DNA from: Arthrinium phaeospermum
Lineage: Eukaryota > Ascomycota > Sordariomycetes > Amphisphaeriales > Apiosporaceae
Reading direction: 5' to 3'
Assembly (NCBI GenBank): GCA_006503535.1
Contig: QYRS01000013.1
Span: forward strand, 1,116,001 to 1,180,000
DNA length: 64,000 bases
The notes beneath the pieces were generated by a model. That model saw only the letters and a program-made list of their open reading frames with translations. It did no database searches and had not been told where the DNA came from. The stretch's first letter is position 1. Each line of letters begins with the position of its first letter. This document shows positions 49,526-61,297 of the stretch, piece after piece. Made by a program: the position numbers and the translations under genes.

Positions 49526-51335
49526 CATACCTACTTAAGTAGCTGGCTGGGTTGAGGGGTTGAGTTCTGGAGGGGCAACCGATCCCTTACCCACTCCTCC
49601 CGCAACCTGGAGAACCATCCGCTTCTCTCCACATGTCCCCCAAGTGGGCCTCGCCATGATTGGCCCTCGATGCCATCATCCCTTGCCATGGCAATGGCCG
49701 AAAGGAAGCGTGTATGTTGGTCATGATTCCACGAAGCATGCTGTCATAAAATCCACTGCGAGTTGGAGTCCATGAGGGAACCAAAGACGCAAGCAGCTCT
49801 GACAGATGCCGAGCCTCGTTGGTTTCGTCTTCTGCCAAGTCAAATCGGAAAGTTTTCGATAATATGCGATTGGCTTCCGGCACTTAAAACCATTCGCGGT
49901 ACATAATAGGCTATATAAAGGCCGTTCTTTTGGCATACTTGCCGAGTTAACCAGTCCATATATCAGATGTTTGGAAATATGCCACTCTGAGCCTCTGACC
50001 TCCGACGGTGACGTATCGGGCTTAGCCCGGACCGGCGTTAACAGTTGCAGGTTCTCAAGGAGAAAAGGTTCAACCCTTTCCTCTTCTCTGGGCCTTCTAT
50101 CAGGTTTCATGGCGGGTCCAAAAAGATGATGGGACTCCCTTCCAGAGTCGCCATGCCCACTGATAAACATTGGAATTCTGGATCGGGTAATACTCAGACA
50201 AAGTTGTAGAGTTGGTATTCTGGTTATCTCCGCGACAAGATATCTTGAGAAGTGAGATGCAATACCCCTTATCCAAACAAGTCAGATCAACAGGTACGGA
50301 AACTTGTTACTTTGGCTACCGCGGTGGCAGAAGCAGAAGGCAAGGTCCGAATAAGTCAAGTCATTGTCTTGTTGTGCTCGAGGCGGCGAGGCCCTCGTAA
50401 AGGTAGTTTCCTTGAAGTCTTTTGGTCATGGCGCCATAGGCACCCCCATCGATCTGCATGATGCATCATCCTTGAGTGACCGTCGGTAAGCTTCATACTG
50501 GCATCACTGGAGCTGGACTTGTAGTTGAGTTTCACACGGGACTTCTTGGTCTTTGGCATACGCGGCATCCAAGTGTAGGATGAGTTTCTCGAAGCTTTTC
50601 GACAAAACGTTCATCCTTGGCTCATGCAGGCAACTTCCGCTACTCTCTTGAGTGGCTTCTGCACGGCTTGTCCTTTGGGCCTATGCTATGAACACAAGCC
50701 AGGCAGTGGCCGCAGAGTGTATACACTATTGAGCTGCTTGTTTGGTGTTGCCCTATTAGAGCTACTGGATGTCAGCATCCGTGGCACATACCGCCGCTAT
50801 GATACCATGCCCATGGTATCTTCAGCATGCAGCCAAGCAACCCCCTTCCGTTTTGTACGTCCCCTATTCCAGACCAACCACTCCCGGCCTCAAGAGTAGG
50901 AGCCGTGGGCGTGTCAACGCGGCGGGAAAACATGGCAACCCGTACCCCTACGCAAGAAGACTGCATCTGGATGATGACCGTAACCTTGCTGGGGCGATAC
51001 AGTATATGGAAACCGTTTCCAGCTTCAGGACAGCCGCGGAAGTTGTGGCGCTTGGTTGTAGTTAGCATGAGAGGAAACCCCGGTCCTGGTAGTGACTCGA
51101 TGGAAGGTGACTTCCTAATCGAGGCTTATACAAGATCCTCTGAGCTGCCATAAGCTGCCTCGTAAACAGTCCTCGCCCACACACTACACTTTGAGCCAAG
51201 CAAAATCGATCCTAGAGTCTTTGTAGGTATTCATACTTATACTGATCTGAAGCTACTTGTTGATTTTCCTTCCCTCCGCCAAGCACGTTTGCATCATGAG
51301 AACTCAGGTAACAATTTGACCCAACGGGACCCCAA
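49526..51335. other. Intergenic, no gene seen
   Basis: Frames of 60-150 codons occur on both strands, but overlap each other and show no family or splice evidence. Confidence 0.5.
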
Positions 51336-53120
51336 TCAAGTCGCGCCCCTGGAAAACAATTTCCTCAACTCCACCTGCAGACTGCTCCTTCTCTTCGTGG
51401 ACTTCAGGTGCCTCCCACCACTGGCGCTCGGGGTACCCTCGCGACCGCCGCCGTCTCCTCGAATATCGAGCACCTGGCCCCGGATCATGTGGTCCAACTC
51501 CTCCCTCTCCACCCTCCTCGCCCTTTTCCGGCCCGCGACGCCAATGCTCGGGCTGCTGTCCGTGACGTCTCTGGTGCCGGGACTCCGGGACCCGGTGGCC
51601 GTGGTCGGCCGGTAGAGGGTCAGGTACTCCTTGCTCTGGGGCGGCGGCGTGCGGGGTCGACCCACGATGCGCTGGAGGCCCGATAGGACGGCCTCGGCGA
51701 GCGGCGAGGACGAGCGGTGCAGCAAATTTCCGATGGGCGTCCGGGAGCGGCTGCCGCTGCGTGGGCTGCCTTCTCTGTCGTTGCTACCGATGCCCGGTTC
51801 GGAGCTTGGAGTCGGGGTTCGTCTAGATGGAGGTGGCACACGATAATCAACGGCGGTGGTGGGCCCGTTGAAACCATGATACCTGGTACCAGCACGCGTT
51901 CGGAATGTCTGCGATGGGAGGTGCACATCTTTTTCCTGGCCGTGGGCAGTTTCTTGTTGGGGATAATATGAATAGGGTGCTCCCTCAGATACTGTTTGTG
52001 CTACCACGCGAGACGATGGACGCTTCAGGGGCGGGGAAGTTACGAAGGAGGTGTTGTGTACCGGTACCGTAACAGATATCTGGGGCATGTCTTGATCCAC
52101 CGGGCCCCGGGCCCTACTTCCTGAAATACGGGGAGACCGTGGATGTGAGCGCCGAGGCGGAGTTCGATGTCGAGGCGGAGACGGGGTCGTGGGACAGACT
52201 GTTTTGGGTGGTTCGGGCGGGGTGGGGTCTTTGGCAGGCGCTGATGTGACGTCCCGGAAGTGGTCGTCCAATACAGATACCGGGCGGGGCTCTGCCTGGC
52301 GTGGCGCACAATGCTGGGAAGACGATCGCTGCATCCACTTTGGGATGGGCTTAGTCGGACTCGGCTTGAAGGCCGGCTCGCCCATCGGATCGAGGATCGA
52401 GATGTAAATGGTCGAGTCAAGTGGCACGACACAGTCGCCCCTGTCGCTGTCGGCCGATCCGCCAGACGCAGCACCGTCGGCCGCATGAATTCTCTGGGAA
52501 CGCGGCCGTGTGCGAGTGCTGCCGGGCTCCTCAGAGACTCGGGCCATCTTGCCGGGCACCCTTTTGATCTGCCCCGTCGCCGAGCGGCTGATTGTGCCCT
52601 CTTTCCTCTCCCACCTCTTCCGGTTCAGTCCTCCGTCCATCTTGTCCGTCCGCCGCAGCGCCTTTTGTACGACCGTCTTCTGGTCGAGCGAGTCCATCTC
52701 GGCCTCGACGACGCAATTGGCGCAGAGCGGGACGTCCAGGATCTCCTTGGCTCTGAAGTGCTCGACGTCCCAAATATCCCACCCCTCATCCCAATCGCCA
52801 CCGTCGTCACCATCGTCGTCGTGCAGGAACAGCTCCTCGACCCGCGTGCCCTGGGTGACCCGCCGGCTCCCGCACAAAAGGCATCCGTAGCAAGCGCGGT
52901 GCCAGAAGCACTACCCGAGGCTGACGCACTCGTCGCCGCGGCACACGATCTCGCCGCACACCCAGCAGATGGCGAGGTCGATGATGGCGTTGTAGCACGC
53001 CTCGCAGGTAAGGCGGGCGGCGCGGCCCAGGACATGAGGTGGTCCCCGCGATAGGTGCCAGCAGAAGGTGCAAGTGAAGAGGTGGGGGTGTGGAGGATTG
53101 CTTCTGCGGGACTGCGGCAT
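51336..53120 (-). CDS. LIM-domain protein with an in-frame TAG inside the LIM domain
   Basis: The frame from ATG 53120 to the stop at 51336 spans 594 codons, broken once by TAG at 52913-52911 (codon 70). The N-terminus has CTFC (17-20), CEAC (39-42) and the LIM pattern C52-x2-C55, then H74-x2-C77-x2-C80-x2-C83 on the far side of the TAG. A later CANC pair follows. The sequence VSLG-stop-CFWHRACYGC implies a single sense residue between Gly and Cys; Trp (TGG) is what I would expect from related fungal proteins. The remaining ~450 residues are disordered, Ser/Pro/Arg-rich, with many SPxR and RTPxP motifs. LIM proteins act in protein-protein contacts, often at the cell cortex. No GT-AG intron can remove the TAG. 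It is either a recent nonsense mutation, a sequence error or readthrough. Confidence 0.78.
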
Positions 53121-54182
53121 GGTCTTATTGCATACCAGAGACAACCACCAGAACGGCGTGCTCGTTACCGGAAGGGGGGCAGGGTAGTGGCTGATAAGAG
53201 ATCGAGAGAGGTCTTGAGCACCCTCCAAGGGAGGTCCTCTTGACTCAAAGCGAAAGGAGATGGAAAGAAACCAAACGAGGGTGATTAATGCAGCACACGG
53301 TAATGGGTTACCGTATGGCAAAACCAAAGTGATGGGGAAAACGAATGTAGATAATACGGGATGCGATCTGTGGTTGCAACTTCGACGTTATGAATGCAAA
53401 CTTTTATGTGAATGTAGTACAAGTGATGATGTGATCGTCTTTAGGTATAGGTTATATATAACCAGGTGGAAAGGGGCGGCGGGTAAATAGAGTAAGTATT
53501 CAGAAGCCAGGAACGAACGTTTCGACTCATCCGGGCAGGAACTTCCAGGCCACGCCAGCACTCGCTAAGGAGCTCCTTACACTTGCAAACATGAAGGAGG
53601 TACCTGTTTGAAATTGCCCAGGTACACGGTTTCTCATCGCAGAATTTACACATGATAAGCGCAGCGAGATACCCTGTGAAGACATGCCCACATGCATAGG
53701 TAAGTAACGTCGAAGCGCGATCCAAAGAAGGCGGCGTGTTTTTTCTTGTTTTCGATTTCTTTCTCTTTTCATCGCCGAGAACATTGCTATGCTGTTGCCA
53801 TCTATCTCTAGCTCCAGTGCCAATTGGTGCAATTGCCTTGAATCGTGCAAAGATTGGACCAAAAAAATAAGCTGAATCGTCTTCTTCGTAAGAACGGACC
53901 CGATGCCATGACACGCTGCTCTACCCCTAAAATGAAGCAAGGAAAACCGAAGACGCCTCGCCATGCGCATATGCAGCACCGCGGTACTGCCGATAACAAG
54001 AAAATCAGATTGATTAGGACCTTTTCGGAAAGATCGGTCGATAGGTTACATGACCCATGGAGGTGAAGGTAGGGGTATCATCATGAATCGTACAAATGTA
54101 GTATGATAGTAGGTGGCATTAAAACAAGTAGAAGAACAGAGAAGAAAGAAGTCAGACGTGAGGGTTGGGTTGTGACGAGTCA
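53121..54182. other. Intergenic, no gene seen
   Basis: Upstream region of the LIM gene and 3' flank of the ERF4-like gene. The frames at 53441-53979 on the minus strand are short and overlap in different frames; not accepted. Confidence 0.5.
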
Positions 54183-55838
54183 TCACGGCTGCATGTCGCC
54201 TATATGCTCAGCTGTGACGGCTGGTTCTGGTTCAGCCGGCAAACCAGACCTCGAATTAGCCTGACTGACAGTGACAGCAGGAGCGATTTCTGGGTCTGGA
54301 ATTTGGATGTCAAGCTGATTAAGGAGGTTAGTGTCGGACGCAAACACGCATCGGCGGAGAGTATCGCAACTTACATTCATGTACCCAGTTCTCCGCAAAG
54401 GGACAATCTTGGGTGCTAAAGCTGAATCCTCGGTGCCAGCAGCCTTTTCCATCTCAGTGTTCCATTTCTCAATCCACATCTCTAGGGTCTTTAGCCTAGA
54501 TTTGGTGTAGGTGAGACCCAGGTCGTCCCAGATCCAGCCAGTCACCAAACCCATTAAACCATCGACAATGTTACGCCAGTAATACGGATTGAAGATGGGC
54601 ACCAATTCGTGATTCAGCTTCTCAATGACACGGCGGAATTCCTGTTCCGAGATGCCGGCAGGGTCCAGGATTTCGGGGTATAAGTTCGAAAAGGTAGGAG
54701 CGAGGTCGCCTTCCACTAGCCAGTCCCTCTTAATTCGAATAACACGCGTGGCGGCATATTCGGGAGAATCCATAGGGACGTGAGGATTCAGATGAGGATA
54801 GCAAGGATGTTGTGGTCCCCATTCCTCTCCCATGTCGGGCTGATCAGGGTCGCCCATGATGGACGAGTCGGTTGAAGAAATGGGTGATCCAAGGCCATCA
54901 GGCAACGAAGCTCTATCATGGCTCAGGCGCGGGGCCAACGAATCCGGACCTCGCTCCATGTCTTTGGAGAATGAGCGTTCCGCTTCCACTATGTCTGATG
55001 GCGCCATGGTCGCTTTTCCTTTCCCTTTTTCAGGCTTGCGAGGGTCTTCCTGTCTAACCAAACCGAAGCTGATGGCTCGGGCCCGTGACGTTACGCTTTG
55101 GCCGCGCTTCCGAAGCCCGCTGACCTTGGTCTTGCTGTCTCTTCGGGGCGGCTGATATGAAGGACCTGCCTCGGCTTCTTCGACAGGTGGCGAATGTAGT
55201 CGAGCTTTTCCGTCGTAAGAATGGCGTAGGGACCTGGGCAGGCTGATGCGATGGTCGCCACTGGCCCGTCCTTCAATTTGAAGACTAGTACGTGTCGCGG
55301 CGGAATGCTTATTCTGTCTTTGTTCTGATAGAGAGAGCAGCGGATAATCCCCTGCGCCTGTGCCGATAGGGTCTCTGGGGTCCGCAGTCTCGTCTATGAC
55401 GGGATGGGCGAGTGGAACGTTTGGGGGCGGTGGGGTTGAGGCGCGACGCCTTCGTGATGATTGCGTTTGCGGCGGTGATCTCGGAGTGGAATTGGTGGGA
55501 TTCCACAGACGTGCAGCAGCCGGCCGGCCGATTAGGCGTTGCTGATGAACAGGCTGGGTTGACGATTCTGCAGTGTACGAGAGAGCATGCAGAATGTTAT
55601 TATCGGGACGAAAGGGTGTCCTTGCCAATAGATTTCTGCGCGGCGGTTGGCGTGGATGGCCTTGGTCGGTGGTTACAGGTTGGTGTTGCTCGGTGAAAGC
55701 AGTATTGATTGTTTCAGAAGGTGGTAGTTCGGATTTGTTGGCGTCGCGGCGTGATTGTTGATGTTGCTTCCGGACATCTAGGGCGGGCGGTGACAAACTC
55801 GTTGATGGAAGGTCGGCGTGTGAAGCCGTTTGGAGAAG
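54183..55838 (-). CDS. ERF4 / golgin A7-type palmitoyltransferase subunit, 5' exon unresolved
   Basis: The conserved domain lies in the last third: ATRVIRIKRDWLVEGDLAPTF, SNLYPEILDPAGISEQEFRRVI, LNHELVPIFNPYYWRN and DGLMGLVTGWIWDDLGLTY. This is the Golgin A7/ERF4 family, whose yeast member forms with Erf2 the DHHC palmitoyltransferase for Ras at the ER. A 60-base intron (54374-54315; GTAAGT, CACTAAC, ATCAG) is followed by a short exon ending at 54183. The first ~330 residues are disordered and Ser/Arg/Pro-rich. The open frame extends up to 55838, where a TAG also makes a good acceptor (GCGACTAG), and no ATG lies between it and the long frame. An upstream first exon is therefore required; I could not place it. 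The 60-base intron has no stop, so retention would keep the frame and insert 20 residues. Confidence 0.82.
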   Translation of the reverse strand, partial: LLQTASHADLPSTSLSPPALDVRKQHQQSRRDANKSELPPSETINTAFTEQHQPVTTDQGHPRQPPRRNLLARTPFRPDNNILHALSYTAESSTQPVHQQRLIGRPAAARLWNPTNSTPRSPPQTQSSRRRRASTPPPPNVPLAHPVIDETADPRDPIGTGAGDYPLLSLSEQRQNKHSAATRTSLQIEGRASGDHRISLPRSLRHSYDGKARLHSPPVEEAEAGPSYQPPRRDSKTKVSGLRKRGQSVTSRARAISFGLVRQEDPRKPEKGKGKATMAPSDIVEAERSFSKDMERGPDSLAPRLSHDRASLPDGLGSPISSTDSSIMGDPDQPDMGEEWGPQHPCYPHLNPHVPMDSPEYAATRVIRIKRDWLVEGDLAPTFSNLYPEILDPAGISEQEFRRVIEKLNHELVPIFNPYYWRNIVDGLMGLVTGWIWDDLGLTYTKSRLKTLEMWIEKWNTEMEKAAGTEDSALAPKIVPLRRTGYMNVSCDTLRRCVFASDTNLLNQLDIQIPDPEIAPAVTVSQANSRSGLPAEPEPAVTAEHIGDMQP

Positions 55839-56510
55839 CTAGTCGCAGCGGCCGAACGGGCGGCCAAGTGAGAAATGAGGCGAGCAGGGCGGCGCTTGTG
55901 CTGGCGGGCGTGCCGAAGATGGGGATTGGTTTTACACAATTGATGGAATGAGGAGGGTGTCGCGGATAAATCTTGCCCGGCAATCGGGTTGGGCAAGTTG
56001 TCGGGGAAAACGCAAGGGTGACCGCTGGGGGCCAGGCGGCTGCTGTCTGGGCGGTGAGCCGATACTGAGACGGAATGTGAATGGTGTCGACGCAAAACCG
56101 GCGCTGTCGGTGTTGAGATGAGGTTGTAGGCCTGGAACTGGGCACGGGTTTGAGAGCAAATCGCTCGTCGTTGACCCGGCGGTCCTGGTTGGATGGTGGA
56201 TTGAGAAGGTGTTGTAGTAGTAGAGCCGGCAGTCAGGGGTCGCGAGATGCTCCTGCACCTGCTAGCCAAATGCAGCATAATGTTTAAGCACTGGGAAATT
56301 ACCTTAGTCGCTTCCACGACCCAGACAGGACCACTGCTTTATTTTGCCCTTCTCTTTTAATCCATTCGCTCAGAAAGCCGGTGGATATGTGATGGCCAAT
56401 AAGTAATCAATCAGTCAGTCAATATATCGTCAGCGATATGCAAGTAGGTGTTTGAAGGGCACGATTGTGTGAGTCGCCCGTGGGTTGGGGGTGTTTTTTT
56501 CTTCTTCTTC

Positions 56511-56553
<43 letters not shown>

Positions 56554-59500
56554 CTCTTCGAGTATTCGGCGGCCTGGGTGGTGTCCACAGTTTCAATCCA
56601 ACAAGCCGGCTGCCGGCTATGCCTTCGCGATAGGGTTATCGGCTTTTCCAGCCTCACTAGCAAGCACTACCGACTAGAGGCCTAGGTAGGTAGAATACTC
56701 AATAAGTGAGACCAAGAAGAACCCCGTTGGCGTCGGTGGTGTGTGTGTGAATCTTCAATTCTCCTTCCAGTCGTGTGCAGGAGTCAAGGATGGGTGGCCT
56801 GATACACGTGCGTCACCCGGCCAGACTCGCCTTTCTCCTCCAGCAGATGAGCGTTTTCAGAGTGACACCGGGCCAGGCGTTTGCTGTTGTTGGGCTGCGA
56901 TGGTTGTTGCCTCCTCATATGTAGTCAATAGGCAGGCATATGGCCGAGAGGGAGGGTCTTTTCAGCTTTGCGCACACGTCTCGTATAAGTAGGCCCTTGT
57001 GTCTCCTTCAACCAAGATTCGCCGACCTAAGACATCATTCTCAAGCCCGAAAAATGCCAACAGAAACAGGGCTTTAAATTACCTATTTATTGACCCGTGG
57101 CAAGAATGTCCCCTACCTTCTTTCGTTTCGACGGTCGTTTACGCACGCTCGGCTCAGCTGAAGCGCCCAACCGTGAGGTGGCCAGGGGTTGGTCCCTGTC
57201 CACTTCCATGTTTGAGTAGCAGCAGCAGCCTGAAGGTGGATCGATATCAAGAGAGGATCTTCTTTCTTACAAGTCAAGTGCGCTACAGACCTCAAGCACC
57301 ACCCAAGAGACCCGAGTAAGTGGTTGGGGGAGATGCGACTGGGCTAGGAACCACGGAACGAGTCGCATCCATTCACCTCCACCTGCAAGGTACATTTCTC
57401 GATGACTTACCTAAGCTTGCATACCCGCGTCCATTGTCGTCACCTGCATCCGTTGATTAACTGATGGACTCACGAATCTCCAGGTCACTGCGACCAAATA
57501 CCACATGCATTCTCGTCAAGTCAACCACACCTCTTATGAGCTCACGTACGGAGTATACATGGGTAGGTTAGGTGGACTTCACCATTGCTGTGTAATAGGG
57601 GGCAGGCAGTTGTGGTCGGAGTGGCAGCCAGAAGAAACTTTGTCTAATCTGTGCCTGCTTGTTTATTAGCAAGCTGTTTGATGGTAAGTTACCCGCTTTC
57701 GGTCATCTCCTACGCCTCATCGTGTCTGTGCATCAACACGCATAAAACAGGTAATCCAGGAAACCCATCCATCGCAAGCCATTGCTACCGTTTCAGTAGT
57801 AAACCCACTGCATGCCGCTCTGTCCCTTTCCGTACGTGTATTGTTGGCCGAGGTGGCAAGGTGGGTGAAGGTGTTACGGGTTTGACGGCCAGCACTTGTG
57901 TCCTCGTGGCTGATTGAAAAACATGTATATCCTACACACGGCATGAATCATGCCCGGCACCAGTCAATGCCGTGCGAATACTCTGGCGTGAGGCAGAGCG
58001 CGACGGCCCTGGATTTTGCCATCGGTATGATCATGTACTCAGTCTTCTGTTGAAAATAGTAATGACGTGTCTGGCCAGAGGAAGCCTGTAAATGGGGGTT
58101 GAGCCTCAGCAATTTTATTTGCAATTGTCTCAGCTGTCTCGTTGTGTGGGTCATGGGGTTTGGCCATTGACGCTTGCAGGGCTTGAAGGCTTGAACACTA
58201 TTAACCGTCTGGTTCATCTGATCTTGCGAACGATTGAGGCTGAGTACTTTGTGGTCTCCTTGAGGCTTCTCCTCGCGTCCACACCGGCGTGAAACTTCAA
58301 TGGAGGATACCATGAGTACATGTAGTCTTTGGTACTTGTCGACCCGTTGTCCCTGTCCAACGTGCCCTGTTTCTCTTGATCCAGTCTGTCAAACTTAGAT
58401 ATGTACTTACTTGAACAGCAATCAACCTAGGTAGTAGTCTGGTCCTCGGTTTGCACAGGCTTACTGTGTCTGGAGTATATTAAAGACGCCCTCTGTCACC
58501 GCGAGGTGCGGTAGGCGTCATACATCCATGTATTCCAACGTCTCCGAGCCATTGATATTAGTAGGTAGTGATTACATAGGTAGTTGACAACGGGGTGCAC
58601 AAACACATATCCAGAAAGCGTTGTTTGGAGAGGCAACTGCAGCTGTGCATTCCGCCCAACGGCGTCGAGGCAACATTGGCTGTTCGGACGAGCCCATGCG
58701 GAACTGATTTGGTCAACATGGGCAATTCAGATGCGGCTAGCCAATGCCATGCTCAAGTGGCAGATTCCGACGAATCGGCTCTCTGGTGATACATCATACA
58801 TATATATACCTACAGGTATGCCCACTGGGAATTGCCAGCCGGGGGCGGATCGAATTGGGCCTCGGCTGGGAGGTTGACAAGCAATTAACCCCCCTTTGCC
58901 AGTAACGTTTTCTGGGGGCGTCCCCGCTACAGCTCTCCGGCCCTGGCTGTCATTATGCTGGTGGCTTATGGGTGGATAGCGGGTTCGATCAATTGATATG
59001 GGGGATGGGGGAGGAGTCATGGATCTGAGGGCCATATCTGTAGATCAGTGCATTAATTCTATATCATCACATGGATATGAACATGTATCCTTGTGGATCT
59101 GGTATTCTTCTCACGACCTGTTGGAAGATGCTAATTCAAAAGTATCAATCGATCAATGATCAATGGACCTCATGTCAATAGCCCCCCCGGACCCAGGCCC
59201 GGACCTTAGGTAAGGCATGTCTCTGGTTCGTGCCCCTCTATTACGACTGGTACCGGTAGTTTGTACTTTCCTTCTTACATCAAAACGTAATGTTTCGGGC
59301 ATTGGTTCGAGGTAGCACTCTGGTGGTATCAATTGATCAACTTGGGCACGGCATGTGTGTGACTGACTACCTACACGTAGCAGTACGAGAATGAAGATTT
59401 CTTAGTCCGAAGGGAGGCAGGTAGCCCATTGTCCTAGTCTTGTTGGTGGCAGCGGAGGACCGACTTGGGCAACAGCTAAACTCTCTCAACTGTCTCTTTC

Positions 59501-59837
59501 CGCCTCCCGTCTCCGACATTTCGACCATTCTTGCCAAAAAGCCTCCTGCGCAGGAAAGAGGAAGAGGAAAGCTATTTCTTACGCCATCTTTTCTGGCAGA
59601 GAGCCCCGTCCCGCTCATTCTTCTCGGCTGGGTTTTGGAGCCGACCTCTGGCCTCCTACATATATGCCACTTTAATCTCCCGACCACTCGACCGCATTGT
59701 TACTACATCCGTATGCGTCGTACAACCTCAACCCCTTCAGCCCGCCTTTCCTCATCGCGCCGGCCCATCTCACACTTTGCTGTGGGTCGGGAAACCAACC
59801 CGCTATGCGCTCGTGCGGTTTGTTCTTCACGTCGGCC
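55839..59837. other. 4 kb region without a resolved gene
   Basis: The first ~500 bases probably hold the missing 5' exon of the ERF4-like gene; there the minus strand is open in more than one frame. Beyond the long T-run at 56515, nothing is supported until the membrane-protein gene. A C/T-rich promoter-like stretch is seen at about 59470-59560. Confidence 0.45.
56515..56550. repeat. Uninterrupted run of 36 T
   Basis: 36 consecutive T (poly-A on the minus strand) preceded by TTC/TTCTTC steps. Either a microsatellite or the poly-A end of a retroposed sequence; no retroposed gene is visible next to it. Confidence 0.95.
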
Positions 59838-61297
59838 ATGGCAGATGACAACGCGTCAACGCCTGCACCTGCACACGCTGCAGGGCGCCCACCGCACTCC
59901 CCGGGCAACGCGCCACCTGGTTATGGCGTGAGACGTGCTGTGACGGTTGACGATCCTCCTCACTTACGTCGCCGCCCGACTCTGAACAGCCCTTCGACAG
60001 ACCCCTTTGCCGACGTTCGCCGGCGTAGCTCGAACTTTTCCGATTTCAGCCTGAACGATGCTAGACATTCATTCGGCCACAACGATGAAGATGTATGGAC
60101 TCCAGACAAGGAGAAGAAGCAATCAGCCGAGCGGGCTCGGTATGCTACAATACCGCTTGTTCTGGCGCTGTTGCCTGCTGTGGGGGCATACTCTTCCAGG
60201 ACGGAAGTGCTTTTCTAACCGACGTCATACTCCTGGGTCTTGCTGCTATATTCCTGCATTGGTCGGTTACCCAGCCCTGGGACTGGTATCATGCTGCGCA
60301 GGAAATACGGCTTTTGAGGGATGCGACTATGGCCGAACATGTGTTCGAGTCTGACACCGAGGTCGAACCTTCCGTGACGGGCTCTGCTACAACGGCTTTA
60401 GAGAATGTCCCAGAGGAAGATGAGAAGGAAGGGGAAACGGTCGAAGACCAATCTACGAGTCCAGAAGAGACGCAGTGGAAATCGCGTCAAGACTCTGCCT
60501 CACGAGAATTGCATACCCACGAAGTACTTGCACTGACCGGGTGTTTCGTCTTCCCACTGTTGGGGGCCTTACTTTTGCATGCTATTCGGTGCCAGTTGAC
60601 GCGGGGATCAGAAGGTCTTGTTTCCGACTATAACTTGTGCATCTTCTTGATCGCCGCCGAGGTTCGCCCCGTGAGCCATCTGATCAAGCTACTCCAGAAC
60701 CGTACTCTACGCATGCAACGACTGGTTGGCTCAAACCCTTATTTGGCAAAAACGCTGCGTGATCAACAGATCGAAGACCTCTACGGACGCATCGATGAGC
60801 TCGAATCTCGTGCTGCAGCCGCAGCAGCGGAGATGTCATCGGCTGCCAGTGTGCACAGTGATACTTCTGACAACAACCGGGCCGTGGAGGCCATGGTTGC
60901 ACGCTGCATGAGGGACAACACACAACCAGAACTGGATGCCTTGAATCGCGCTGTCCGCCGATACGAAAAGAAGCTGGCGCTCCTTGCCAATGCAACGGAC
61001 CGCCGCGTGGAGTACCTCGAGCATAAGATGAACGATGCTTTGGCCCTCGCCGCGGTTGCAGCCAAGCACAGTGCCGCTCAGGTGGACTTGGGCCATTGGC
61101 TAGCCGAGAGAATGGTCGCTATTCTCGCGCTCCCATTGCAGACCGCGTTAGCAATCTGCGGGGCTCCCTTTCGAGCATGGTCAACGTTGTTCGGGCGGAA
61201 AGGTCGAGCCGCTGCCGAGAAGCCTCATAGGACGGCGCGAAGGCCTGGTTCAGCAAAGGTCAACGGTGATCACGGATCCGGCAGACCTAGAAGATGA
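59838..61297 (+). CDS. Conserved fungal membrane/coiled-coil protein with a one-base frameshift
   Basis: The start ATG at 59838 is in GGCCATGGC context. Residues 1-116 read in one frame: disordered, with DPFADVRRRSSNFSDFSLND, then RYATIPLVLALLPAVG. The frame then turns into AYSSRTEVLF and stops at 60216-60218. The next frame continues seamlessly as GILFQDGSAF, LTDVILLGLAAIFLHWSV and QPWDWYHAAQEIR, and stays open to 61297. The join is at five G (60182-60186); a sixth G would give AVGGILFQ and 486 aa. The restored protein has three hydrophobic segments (about 103-120, 127-145, and LTGCFVFPLLGALLLHAI near 235), then coiled-coil-rich sequence (IEDLYGRIDELESRAAAAAA; LNRAVRRYEKKLALLANATD). A second amphipathic or membrane segment is ILALPLQTALAICGAPF. 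Function unknown; it appears to be a conserved Pezizomycotina family. Confidence 0.75.

Noticed and set aside
55778..56317. A 179-codon minus-strand frame with an ATG, considered as the first exon of the ERF4-like gene
   Set aside because: It is in a different phase and no donor/acceptor pair that I tried joins it to the ERF4 frame.
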